A stretch of DNA of 64,000 bases from positions 8,714,777-8,778,776 of the forward strand of contig NW_024037076.1 in assembly GCF_015706575.1 (NCBI RefSeq), in the 5' to 3' direction. The notes beneath the pieces are model-generated. The model saw nothing but the letters and a program-made list of their open reading frames with translations. It made no database searches and was not told the origin of the DNA. The DNA is from Patiria miniata. Its lineage: Eukaryota > Echinodermata > Asteroidea > Valvatida > Asterinidae. Positions 23,556 to 35,100 of this stretch are shown one piece after another (the first letter of the stretch is position 1; every line of letters begins with the position of its first letter). Both the position numbers and the translations under genes were made by a program.

Positions 23556-23619
23556 ATGTGTCTTCTGTTCTTGGTAACCCAGCTGTGCTGCTTTCAATAC
23601 GTTCACTGCGGATTTAGAG
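23556..23619 (+). CDS. Lectin exon 1 (signal peptide)
   Basis: From ATG 23556 to G|GTAAGT at 23619/23620, 21 codons plus one base. The short hydrophobic, Cys-containing peptide suits a signal sequence. The single trailing G joins CA of exon 2 to give Ala, exactly the required phase. This exon is too short for ordinary ORF detection and rests on phase and donor quality. Confidence 0.65.
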
Positions 23620-26133
23620 GTAAGTTGATGCGTTGGTTCGCTTTTAGTAGTGTTCAAGTTCATAGTCATACATGAAATGTGTGCGTTCAAACAACCATGC
23701 ATGTGTAACTATACGTCTTGTTTAACGATAGGTCGAGGGAAAAGAAAGACCACTAGCTTTAACACATAATTTTGGTTATTAGATCCTTGTTTATAGTGTG
23801 CGTGGTATAAAAGCGAGGGGAAAAGGGGAGGGTCGTATCATGGACGTACTGCGATCCCGTCTTGCCCCATAGAGGAAGCTGGGGAAGGTTTGACAAAATC
23901 ATCCCGAAATTGTTTTTGACAGAGGTAGCATTTTTTTTCTAGCATGGAACTTTTGAAAAACGATTGGAGATGAAACGTGTTTCTCTCTAATCATTCACTG
24001 GTACAACATGGTTAATATAAAGTCACTCAATATCGATAATTTTCCCGGCATTAAAGAGTTAACCCTGAATAATTTAAAGGGACACTTTCGTCCGGAACGC
24101 GCCCTTTGGGGCTCTAAATGGCGTTTTTCATGATGTGGGGATAGTTAGCGATAGCGTTAAAAAGTACAGCACTAACGTCCCCACAATAACACCTTGAAAA
24201 TTCGGCGGTTTGCGTGTACATTTGTAATTACCGTGCGACTTAATTTCTGGATACAAAGTTTAAATTTGAGCCAGTCACATATGCTTCTTTTCAAGAAGCT
24301 TCTTCCAACAGAAAAACTATATGTAGGTCTATGCTAGGATCGCCAAAGTGTGTTAGTCTAAAACAAACGTAGAACCTGATCGATCATTGATATGAATGTC
24401 ATGCGGTGCCAGTCAATATGTTGCCTGTTCGGTCAAATTTCGATGGCTTTATTATCATTGCTGGAAATACGTGCAGGCTATGCCAACAAACCACCACATC
24501 AGATGTAACCAAACAAGGTGTTTCAACATTTTCTCCATAAATGTGGGAAATTTTAAGGCATGATTTATTGGATTTTCAGTGACCCAGATGAAAATAATAT
24601 TGCTGGTAAACAATACGAAACACTGATTTTTGGCGAACTTTCGTCCTGTCGGAAAGAACATGGTCTAATATAAACGTGCACCAGGTATCAGTTTTTTTCC
24701 TTAAAAATTTACGTTTGCGTTAAATTTTCGCGCGAAGTCGGGGTAAAACAAATCCTCGAAATGATGGAGCCGTTGGAGCGCTAATCTTGATTCGAGTACC
24801 TTCATTTATTTATCAAACGTTGTTTCTTATACACACACGTCAACTGTTTTTATTATTGAGGGACCTGAATTGTCACTTATGCGGCGCTATAGTGTGACAA
24901 AAATTGGTGGTTTTTTTTTGGGGGGGGGGGGGCATAATTACATGTAGACGAGCAGGGGTTTTCAAAGTTTCTTCGTAAATGACAGACAGTGGGTTTCTAC
25001 GTCTAACCTTTAACCTGTTGTTCAAACCTCCCTATCCATGTACTTCTAGGCTACTACAGTTGTCCATACCATCCCCCAAATTACGTTTAACCCAACATAC
25101 TCTCTTTTTAGGGCAGCATTCTTTGTGAAAGTCTCCTCCTTTTGGGGAAAACATTTTGTAATTTCTTCCTTTATATTGTTTGAAATTTATCACTCATTTA
25201 TTTTTGCAGCAATTTCTTTGAGTGGAAAGCCAACATCACAGAGCACAACGCACAGCAGTCCTTTCCCTTCGTACAAGGCGATCGATGGAATTCCATCTAC
25301 GTTCGCACACACGAGTAAGCTCTTAAACGTAGCGGATAATTTCTCTGTTATAAGATAGAGTGAGGACAATCATTTCTCTGTTGTTATAATGCTGCAGACA
25401 CGTAGTCCTTTCCCGAGTCCTCCGCGCATTATTACTCTGCGCATGAAGAATATAAAAGCCACTTTACGACCAAACACATTCCTACAAGGTGTCGAGCAGT
25501 ATGCTCCAACTATCTGCTCTCTCACCCGGGTGCAGGATCATTTACGTGTTATATAAGATGGAATTTTTGCGTCGGGGTGATGTAAATCAAAATGAGTTTT
25601 GCCCTTCACTGACGTGTAAACACTGTATGTACTCAGGTTGTTACCTCCCGAGTGAAAGTTGAAAAAAATCAGTCGGATGGGACTCATTTACGTGTTCAAA
25701 AATCATCTTGCACATGCAAATTATAGCCAGGTGCCTTGCCGGGCTTTGAATTAGTAGTTGCGTTGCCTGTTTTTTTTATGCGGTACAAAGGAGTTTATTC
25801 GTTGCGGCGTGAGATCCGATTTTTTTTTTTATATTTACCCATCCTGTATTTACTATTATTGCGGGCAAAAAGGTAAAGGGAGGGTTGCTGTAATTTGTGG
25901 GAGGAGTAATTGACCATAATCGTGCAATGTGACTTGCTGGTCCAAGAGGATAGGACCGGATAGTCCTCTTTGCGCTTAGTCTGACTGACTGACCTACGGT
26001 GCAGTGGCGTAACAAGGTCAATTTATTCTGGAAAGGGGGGAGGGGTGTGAAAAGGGCACTCGCCTCATCCATGCTGAAAGATAGACAGGTTTTTTTTATA
26101 CACCGGTCACCTGGCCTCCGTAAAATCTAAATG

Positions 26134-26166
<33 letters not shown>

Positions 26167-29029
26167 CTATGGCGGCGCTGTTCAAACGGCACGACCATGG
26201 GCACTCTCGGACAATAGGTGGCGCTTTTCAGGGCGGCACAATTATTGCCGACGTTCTCACGAAATTCCAAAATAGGAAACTCGTTAAAAAAGACCGCTGG
26301 TGCAAACAAAGGCACCTGTGTAAACAAAAAGGGGGGGTGGCAATCTTTACAAAATACTGGTGGGGACTGCTGGTCAAGAAGGGAAATACGGCGTACAAAA
26401 GGGCACGTTACACAATTTTGGGTGTTAAATACACCACCCCCTTCACTCAGTTGACTGACTAGGCGGCTAAGAATACATCGTCCTAGAACCAGCTGCACAA
26501 TCTATCAATCTTAAAGAAATTAGCCGACTACAGCGCCCTGAATAAAATTATAGGTGGGCGTTGTTATAAATAATATTAGTATTTCACTTTCCATTGAACC
26601 AGACGAAACATTGTTACTGTGACTTTTTAAATCTCTTTCAGTTGATGATGGTGGTGACCCGCATCCATGGTGGAAAATCGACCTTCAAAATGAACACTGC
26701 GTGGGACAAATCACGGTCCAGATCCGATTGGATTGCTGCGGTATTGTAACGACAATAACGATCTCATACTAATAGAATATTTCAGGGTGGTGAAGGGATA
26801 TCAAACTTATTGCGATTTTAAAGTCTTAAACTAAGCGATTTTTTTTTATGCAAGCAGTCAGGCTTTTGGGGTAAGGGTGGACGTGATTATCACGTTGATA
26901 AGTAAGTAATAAAGAGACAAAATAATAATGGTCCGTTACTAGATTTGTACCTGCCTTTTTGGGGGCTATTTGTTTCATTCGAGCCTTGATCAGTGTGTAA
27001 CTTAGCCCCGGCTCGACGATTGTGCTCCCTGTGTGCCCCTCTCAGAATTTGGGGAAGGCAGTGAGTTTTTTTTATCGTTAAAAGCCCATTGAGTGCCCTC
27101 TCCAAAAAATGAGACCCCTCAAGGGTTAGTGTTATGAGTTTGACCACAGTACGCCGTTGGTTGAAATTTGGTTTTTGAATCCAATGGGAGGATGCAGTTT
27201 GAAGATTTATCATGTCGTCACCGACACCACGAAGTAACACTTTACCGTGTTAAACCATGTTTTTTTTTTCGATTTTCATTTTTTTTTTTTTTTGAACATT
27301 ATTCATCAAGGCCTACCATTGCACGAAGTTTCAAAGCTTCAAGAGCTTTACTTTAATATTTACGCTAAGTATCCATGGTAACTTTTGCGCAAAAGTGACA
27401 ATTTTCGTTTTTACGAAGTAACACTCAAGTTCCATTCACCATTGCAATGCATGGCGCGCACTCTGCTCATAAGTGAGCAAAAACGTTTTTACGAAGTAAC
27501 ACTCTTCTTGTAATAAGTTTTATGAGCGCGCGCGCGCTGACCTGAAGTTGCACTTTCCTCGTGTTGAATACATTGAAGAGTGTTACTTCGTGAAAACGAA
27601 AATTTACAGTTTCGCAGCCTTTTCGGTTTCACGAACTAACACTCATCTTTTTTCTCTTATTTCTTGTTTATTTCAAACACAAACGGGTGAAAAACAGCAG
27701 ATTTAGTTAATTCAATTCATCAAGTGTCCACAACGAGAAACCCAACTGAAAATACTCTGTCGCTTTGACGCAAAGTGTTGTTTTAGAAGGCGTTCAACTT
27801 TAGTTGCCGTTTTCTCCGATTGCTAGTTTTTACTGGTATGAAGATGGGTGTTACTTCGTGGTGTCGGTGACGATGTACATTGCATGTTATCTCTACAAGA
27901 GAGGTAAAACCTTTGTGTTAAATTTTAAAAACCAAAACGTGTAAACTCGGATCAACCTCTCAAATACAAATCAACTACATGACTGAGTCACTCCTCCATC
28001 ATTTCATGAAAGGTCTAAATTCGCACGAATCTTCCCCCATTTTAACCCAGGGCTAAATCGCTTCCTCGGCACCGTGGTGCGAGCAGGACTGAGCGCCAAC
28101 TACGCCGAGAATCGACCGTGCAGCTCGCCGGCCACCGCGGCCCAGTCCTCGCAAGGAACGGTGACCGAGTTCCCGTGCGACACGCCCCGCATGGCTCGGT
28201 ACGTCAGCCTGGACATTGATCCGTCGAGCTCCGGGGTAACGACGCCGATCCTGCAAATTGCCGAGTTGACCGTGGAGGAGCACACGACCATCAGAGCATG
28301 TGACCGTAAGAAAGTTTTCTGATCGTTGTCTTCATGGTTGGCGATCTCAGGGATGGGGGCGGGGGTGCCAAAGGCGGTGCTGGGCCCTCCTTATTATTTA
28401 TCACAATTTGTGCAGATTTTAACACGTACCTACATTTGCACTATTTTGTCCCAAATGTAGTGTTAATAGCCGAGTGTAAGATATTGCTTGTGCACTACCC
28501 TTGTTAAGGCTACGGGCACCAGTGGCGTAAGTTACACCACAGATGGGGGAGGGCAGGAACACGGGGCAGCCTAGTCCAGAAATGTGCACTCAATGTAAGT
28601 ATTTTGCTAAAAATCGAACTCCGATATTAATAATATAACTTGGGGAGAGAAGTAGTAGCTTGCGCGTTGCACGTCATCCGCCGGCTTTAAACACGTGCAT
28701 ATAATTATTATACTTGTACGATTTAAAGCTGGTATTTAAATCGCACTCCCCATCTTGTTTATTCGTCTTATTTCTTCCCAGCTCGCATCATTCAGTCGAC
28801 CAAATTTGAGAGGCTGCACAAGAAGGGTCTGATCGACAACCCCAACCCGTTGTCGACCAAGACCACCAGATCCTTGACCACCTGCGCCGATTTATGCACG
28901 AAGGAGACCGACTGTTTTTCCTTCGATTTCGGCAAGAGTCTCAAGCAGTGCCGACTCTACAATCTCAACTCAACGGACATAGTGATGACACCCAACGATG
29001 AATTCGCGGTTTATAGCGCACTCAACTGA
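23556..29029 (+). CDS. Secreted F-type lectin with C-terminal PAN/apple-like domain (5 exons)
   Basis: Model: join(23556..23619, 25210..25314, 26642..26740, 28051..28305, 28782..29029). The exons total 771 nt, 256 residues plus stop, and all four introns are phase 1 with GT-AG ends. Residues 1-21 form a signal peptide (Leu/Cys-rich MCLLFLVTQLCC start). Residues about 22-165 are an F-type lectin (fucolectin) domain: SLSGKPTSQS, FAHT, HPWWKIDL and RLDCCG are the family marks. Residues about 175-256 look like a PAN/apple domain, with the Cys pattern TC-LC-DC-QC. F-type lectins bind fucosylated glycans and serve as recognition molecules in invertebrate immunity. One Arg of the usual RxDxxxxR fucose motif is displaced by one residue, so specificity may differ. 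An in-frame upstream ATG at 23505 would add 17 residues. The promoter was not identified. Confidence 0.85.
23620..25209 (+). other. Lectin intron 1
   Basis: Non-coding. Contains a TATA-like GGTATAAAAGCG at 23810, not clearly a promoter, and a small hairpin (GTGGGGATAGTTAGCG region near 24137). Poly-G run at 24918-24929. Confidence 0.6.
25210..25314 (+). CDS. Lectin exon 2 (start of F-type lectin domain)
   Basis: Acceptor TTTTTGCAG at 25201-25209 and donor A|GTAAGC. Encodes the SLSGKPTSQS strand and ends at FAHT, the family His position. Confidence 0.9.
26050..26250. repeat. Interspersed repeat with 35-bp poly-G run
   Basis: Related to 10548-10740 through AAAGGGCACTCGCC, GCTGAAAGA and TGGCCTCCGTAAAATC, followed by an uninterrupted G run at about 26132-26166. 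The run may fold as a G-quadruplex and is also a place where assembly length is unreliable. Confidence 0.55.
26642..26740 (+). CDS. Lectin exon 3 (carbohydrate-binding core)
   Basis: Acceptor CTCTTTCAG, donor G|GTATTG. Encodes IDDGGDPHPWWKIDL, the VGQITVQ strand and RLDCC with the conserved adjacent cysteines. Confidence 0.92.
27216..27872. mobile_element. 657-bp MITE in lectin intron 3, 4-bp target duplication
   Basis: Both ends carry a perfect 25-bp inverted repeat beginning CGTCACCGACACCACGAAGT. ATGT stands on both outer sides (27212-27215, 27873-27876). Inside, ACGAAGTAACACTC and its inverse recur at least four times, mostly near GC-rich palindromes. No coding capacity. A related, less regular element is at 34728-35285. 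Confidence 0.85.
28051..28305 (+). CDS. Lectin exon 4 (end of F-type lectin domain)
   Basis: Acceptor TTTAACCCAG, donor C|GTAAGA. Encodes the variable loop (PCSSPATAA) and the closing strands (FPCDTPRMARYVSLDI, LQIAELTVEEH). It is markedly GC-richer than the introns, as expected of a constrained exon. Confidence 0.9.
28782..29029 (+). CDS. Lectin exon 5 (PAN/apple-like domain and stop)
   Basis: Acceptor TTTCTTCCCAG at 28771-28781, stop TGA at 29027-29029. Encodes about 82 residues with the CADLC, DCFSFDF and CRLYN segments of PAN-like folds. Confidence 0.88.
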
Positions 29030-29247
29030 TTCGGATTTTCGATGGACCTTGTTTATATCAGAAAGTATAAAAATGCAATAATTTCAGACGAAATTGTACA
29101 GGGTGTCTTAAAAAAAAAACACGAACCCGATGTTCCCTCATTTTCACAGCTTTTAAAAAAATACATCGCAAATATCGATACATGTTTGGAGAGTATAGTT
29201 CATTGGCTTTTCAATAACGAAAAATATCTACTTTTGGGTAAATATTT

Positions 29248-29449
29248 GTTGAGTTATGGCCAATTCAAAACTGTGTGGTTAACTTCTTATTTACTTTGCT
29301 GCTCTGTCTCTGCCCTCTACTTGGACTTGGTAGCCTTTTTTCACAAAAATCAAGTTTCAGTCCGTGTTCTTATTGCGGCAGTCAAAATAATAGTTGCCGT
29401 GGACAAAATAAAAAATCGGTATTCGTTTTCAATTGGCCATAACTCAATA
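29248..29449. repeat. Inverted repeat in the lectin 3' region
   Basis: TTGAGTTATGGCCAATTCAA and the inverse (TTCAATTGGCCATAACTCAA) face each other about 160 bp apart. This explains an open frame there and suggests a decayed inverted-repeat element in the 3' UTR. Confidence 0.55.
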
Positions 29450-29451
29450 AA
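29446..29451 (+). terminator. Candidate polyadenylation signal of the lectin gene
   Basis: First strong AATAAA in the downstream region, about 420 bp after the stop, followed by a T/G-rich stretch (TTTTGTTGTTGTTGTTG at about 29462). Confidence 0.5.
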
Positions 29452-29459
29452 ATGATTGG

Positions 29460-31719
29460 ACATTTTGTTGTTGTTGTTGAAAAGCTAATGGACTATACTG
29501 TCTATATGTATAGATAATTGCGATGTATTATTTTTAAAGCTGTTAAAAAGACAGCGCTAAATATCATGATGTTGTAATTGTTCACATGATGTGTCCATAG
29601 TTGTGTTATAGGGTATTGTTCCAACTTTGTGAATTTGACGCTCATCCATACTGAGGTTTGGCAAGACGCTTTGTTGATATCTGGGGAAAAGGTTGAATGC
29701 GCTCAACGTGAGGGTATAATGGTAGCCATATTGGAACTTCCATGTGTCCTCATAATTATGCAGTCACTTAGATGTGTTAGAAAATGTCATTTAAGCAAGG
29801 AGGTAAGTAGAATAAAAAATATAATTATTAAAAAAAATTATTTGGACCAGTCGGTCACGATATTGTCAAAAATAAGATCTACACGTAAGCCATTTGACTA
29901 CCATGCGTAATACCAGAGGAACAAAAACCTGTCCTCAGCTTTGACGTCAGATAAAAGGGGTATAAAGGGTAAAACATCCACGCCTTGAACCCCAATCCCT
30001 GCATTGGAATGATTCAACATATATTAAGCTGTTAAAAGCAACGTATAAGAGTGGTTAATGTAAATTTTGCATGTAGAGGCCTAGTCCGTAACCTTGGACA
30101 TCTTAACACGCGATTAGCGTCATGATGAACTTGACGAATTAAGTCCCGAGTTTCGATCGACTCTGTGTATGGGTTCAGAATCAATAGACAGGGGTGGATC
30201 CAGGAATTTTTGCAGGGGGGGGGTGTCTACGCTATAGCGTAGAAAAAACACAACTCTGTCAAACTTTCTGTGTACAGGCCGAAGTTCTCGTGCAATGTCT
30301 CATTGGAAAGGTCAAAACAAATTTTGAATGCTAGACTATTATCTATCAATTTGAACTTCTGGTTTTGGAGGTGTTACGCCCAAAAGTTTGTATGCACCAA
30401 ATGTACAATTAGGTATTTCAGACGAAACTCGGTTTGATCTTTTCAATGGCGTATCCATGAATCTCACTATATAGGAGGCAGGAAGGGGGCAGCCAGTGGC
30501 GATGGGGTTGAATATTTGGTAGGAAGGAGGAAATATGGTTTTGGAGGCTACAGAGTGAGGAATAGTAATCATTATTAAAATAGACTTGTATTCATTGCAG
30601 TCAAAATAAAGGACACGAATGGGAAACTTCAACTTCAAATGTGAAACAGCAAATGTTACATGCATATTTATTACAAAAATGGAAAATTGGAAAAGGTACT
30701 GCACAATATTATGAGTAATATTGACTGCATAATATGGAAATTGCACTACACTTTGACATGTAGATCAAAGAGATATGCATGTAATCTATCTTGAGGGTAA
30801 TTTGGGAATGCTACCGTATTTATCCTTTGGTCGAATACTTTGATTAATAAAAATGAAATTTTGGCAGTAAGACAAATAATATGATTTTCATTTGCCCGTA
30901 CGACATAAGAACTTTTTGAAGAGGATTGAGACTCCTAAAAATATGATAAATACTTGTTTTGCCGTTTAACAAAACATTCCAATTGTAAATTCATGAGAAG
31001 AGGAAAAATGTGATTGCGGTATGCATCTTGAAAGGAGTAGTGAGATGGTGTACTTTTTAATCCCATACGATTATTGTTCTTCAAACAAAGTTCAGATCTT
31101 GTAAGTGTTTGCATAACATGGGGATTGATATCCTTCTGAAAAAGAATAGAAAGAGATACCCTGGTTCCTGGTTTAACAGGAGTGATCCGGTGCAGTCTGT
31201 CATGCGAGAATAGGAAATTAAAAAAAAATGTTATTACATTATTATTGATGGATATCACTTAGACGTTATACAATTATAAAAAGGAAATAAAAATGAAGGG
31301 AAAAACTCACGAATGTCAAGACTATGCAATAATATTTAATACAGTCACATTTTTTTTGTTAAAAGTACATCATGAATTCTACGACTCTGGGAATAGGAAA
31401 CGATGGTTTGTAAAGCATGATGAAGTTGTTATAAAGATCAGCAATGTTACCCATGTTAAGAAGCTTAACACTTATGCCATCGGGACCAGTTGCTTTCCCT
31501 TTAGGTATTTTTTCCAATCAAAACTGCACAGTGTGAATCTTGGACACCTTGGCTACTCAAAAATGCAAAACAATCAATATCGATTTTGACACAATTTTGC
31601 TAGTATGTCCAACTTCAGGCGTGTATACTCAAAGCAAGGTTTTGGGGGACACTCCTCATTTTGCCACAGTAGGTCACAAATATCCTTGCAGATGCTCTAT
31701 ACATGTATAATGATTAATC
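29460..31719. other. Intergenic space between convergent genes, no gene seen
   Basis: AT-rich sequence between the lectin 3' end and the receptor stop codon. It holds a G run near 30216 and short unsupported frames. Both genes must terminate here. No further element was recognised. Confidence 0.6.
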
Positions 31720-32180
31720 TCAATCATGCAGCAACACAACCTGATCTCCACTCAAGCTCAGGTCACCGGCATCTTCCTCCACTCTGTTACGACTTTCAAG
31801 ATTAATCTCCCTCTCAAGCTGGGCCGGATGATGCTCCACAGGCTCCTCCCGTCCCAGTGGGTTCGCCGGCAGCGACTGCCACAGCAGCGACCAGAAGCAG
31901 TCCAGGTCCTCCTGGGTCTGGTACCGGCCTCCCTGGATGGCCCCCGGCCAGGTGACGTAGGACAGCGTACGCAGGATGGTCTGCAGGTCTGGGGACAGGT
32001 TCTCCTGGGGGCCCAGGTCCTTGAAGATGACCGGGATGAGGTCCGTCTGAAGATGCAGCATCTGGGAGAGGGCAGCCTGGAACTCGTAGCAGCACCACTC
32101 GCTCTCGATGAAGCCCGGAGACAGGAGGAGGAGCGTCTTGCGACTGCGATGGACCGCATCCGAGATGTTGTCAATGATAC
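31720..32180 (-). CDS. Receptor last exon: C-terminal half of TIR domain and tail
   Basis: 461 bp from acceptor AATTTCAG to stop TGA (31720-31722). Contains SRKTLLLLSPGFIESEWCCYEF (helix C region) and box 3 FWSLLWQSLP. A tail of about 50 residues rich in Glu and Arg, without recognised motifs, ends the protein. Confidence 0.92.
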
Positions 32181-35100
32181 CTGAAATTAATATCAATACA
32201 ATTATATGACAATTAAGCTCCATTTTGCTTCAAGTTAAATGAAGACATGGCCTTTTATTATAAATGTTCAATACACACTCAACCAAAAAAGGAAGTCCCC
32301 CCTTCCAATACTTTTTGTCGAACTCATAAACTACGGAGCACCTCTCGCTCAAATAATGACTAATTAGTACACAAATTCCTAAGTAATCCAGCCATACACT
32401 TTATTTGGCCCAAAACAGTAATAATGTGTACACAATTATCCAATTTATGACAAATGATACCGAAAACAGTTGCACTTTTGTATACCTGCAGGTTGTGGTT
32501 CACACTCACCTTGCACGTATGCAAAAGTGCAACTTTTTTAGGTACCATTTGTCATAAATTGCACAATTGTGTACACATTATCACTGTTTTGGGCCAAAGA
32601 TTATGGCTGGGTTGCTAAGGATTGCTGTACTGATTAGTCGTCATTTGAGCAAGATGTGCCCAGTAGCGTTTGATTTAGACAAAAAAGGATTAAGGGGGAC
32701 TTTCTTTTTTGGTTGAGTGTACAATTTAATCAATATCTTTGTCCAATGCTAGCAGCCATTAACCCACAAATGCCATGTAGCCAGGGATCACGATACAATG
32801 TAAAGTCAACTACATTGATCTCCATTAGTAGAAACTGGATAGGACACGCGTATACTTACGCGCAGTGAAGATTTGGAAAATGCGAACGCAAACAGCTGAT
32901 TAGTACAGTGCAGGTTTAACGTCTACGAACGTGCACGCGTGACGTGCACGTGCTGCGTGGTCTGTCTGTGACGAACGCATTTCAAACTTTCAAACCTTCA
33001 CCAATGACTACGTGTGCCTGCACAAGATGGAGGGTGCTATGTGCTATCCAGTCTCACTAATGGAGATCAATGGTCAACTACATCTTGCCACAAAGATGGC
33101 TCAAATAACTTGTTCAGTGATATCAACCCATGATAGTTTCATTGCAACAAACAAATCAAGAGACAATATGCACTCGGCATCATTTAATTTAACCAGCTAT
33201 ACTGGTGCAATTACAATTTAGTTTTTCTTCAGACATTTATTTTTTGGCTGACCGAATGACCCTATTTCAGCGGGGAAAAAAAGAACCACAGAAATAATAA
33301 AAAGGGATGCCCTAAATGAAATGCTTGAATCTTCTACTCCCTGGATGAATTAATAAGGTCAGTTACATACAGTGTGTATCAAACAAAATGCAAACAAAAT
33401 ATAAGTGAATGCTAGACGTAGAATGTGTAACCAACATAGATAATATAGCTACGGTTTGAAAGATACATAATTCCACTTTAAAATGAGACATCAAAAGTCC
33501 AAATCCGATAATTTTGACAGAGTTATGAGTAATTTTCCAAGAGAGGTCCAATTGACCATGGGACCAAGTTTTCAATTCCAGGCATTGGGACAAAGGTAGC
33601 TTAATTGCCTCCGTGTGGATATTTGACTGCCTACAAAAATGTCTTTAAAGAGTATGCACAATTCTAAACACTTTCTTGCTATCACCTCATATTAAAAATG
33701 TTTGGCATGTAAACATGTTTATAAACTGATAGCAAGAAAGTGTTAAGAATTGTGTTTATTCGCTAAACACATCTTTTGAAGGCCGGGCAATTATCCACAC
33801 AGAGGCAATTAGGCTACCTTTGTCCCAATGCCTGAAATGGAAAACTTTGTCCCATGGTCAATTTGACCTCTCTTGAAAAATTACTCATAACGCTGTCAAA
33901 AATTATCGGATTTAGAGGTTTGATGTCTCATTTTAAAGTGGAATTACGTATCTTTCAAACCATTGGTGGATCGTTGATCACATGCCATTGAATTATTCAT
34001 ACCAACGCACGGCGTGCGCATGGCGCACAGCACACAGTGCAATAGAATTTCTATTGCACGGTGAATACAAGTTCAATTGCACGGTGTCACTGCTGCTGGT
34101 GGTGGCACTCTTTTAAATCGAGATAAATTGAATATGATTGTTCTCAACCAGTTTTTAACCTGAATAAATTGGCTATTAAAAGTCAACCAATCAGATGACA
34201 AGGATTTATTCAGGTGTTATATAAAACAAATAATGAATGTTTCACGTTCGTGCAATGGAAAGAATAATTTCATTCGGTGACAGATGAAATGTTCCATTCC
34301 ACGAGACGAAGGAACATTTCATCTGTCACCTCATGAAATTATTCTTACCATTGCACTCACAAACATTCATTATTTGTATAATATTTTGTTTGCATTGTTT
34401 TTGATACACACTGTATAGGCAAACAAGCTAACACTCACTTTTTCCAGGCAGGAAGTATCTGTAGTGGACGCAGACGCGGTATCCATCCTGCTCCAGACGG
34501 GGTATCAGGTCCCGCATCACAAACTCCTCATCAGGACTGCTGCTCTTGTAGGAGATGAAGACATCAAACTCTTTGTCTTCTAGATTGGAACACACACAAA
34601 CAAAGATTGTCTCATATGTAGTCAGGAAGCATCTTAGAAGTTGGAGATGAGGTATGTTCACTCGTTTCCATTGGCAGAAAGAGATTTAATTGGCAATTAC
34701 ATGTACAACTGAAAGCAGAGAACATTTTGTCACCGTTTTCACGAACTACCAATAGCACTCACGCACTACTGGGTGTTACTTTGTGAAAACCACATAATCA
34801 ACAATTTTGGTTTCAAAAACTAACACCCGCTGTGCGCGCGCAAAGCAGACATGCAATATAATGGTTTTCGTTTTCACGAACAGGAGTGTGAATGACCACT
34901 GATAAATATAGCTGAAAACAGCTGGAAAAGGTGTCAAAAAAGCTGAACTTTGGAAATCTCCTATACTTTTGTACAGAGCAAGTGAGGGAAAAAAGTATGT
35001 ACATGTAGCGGTAATACAATTCACAGAAAAATGCTTTAAAAGGTTTGACACAAATTTAATCCATCCATATACTTGTGGACTTCAATAAAATTTTAATTAA

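Larger units (their letters stand above)
33370..34414. mobile_element. Tc1/mariner-like element with CAGTGTGTATCAAA ends
   Basis: TA flanks both sides (33368-33369, 34415-34416). The terminal repeats CAGTGTGTATCAAACAAAAT and the inverse extend about 35 bp. Two further hairpins are nested in it (33453-33961 and 34243-34370). No transposase frame remains, so it is non-autonomous. Confidence 0.85.

Noticed and set aside
23805..23820. TATA-like GGTATAAAAGCG as lectin promoter
   Set aside because: It lies downstream of the signal-peptide exon; no alternative first exon fits after it.
29042..29455. 137-codon open frame after the lectin stop
   Set aside because: AT-rich, no domain, lies in the 3' region and spans an inverted repeat that explains part of it.
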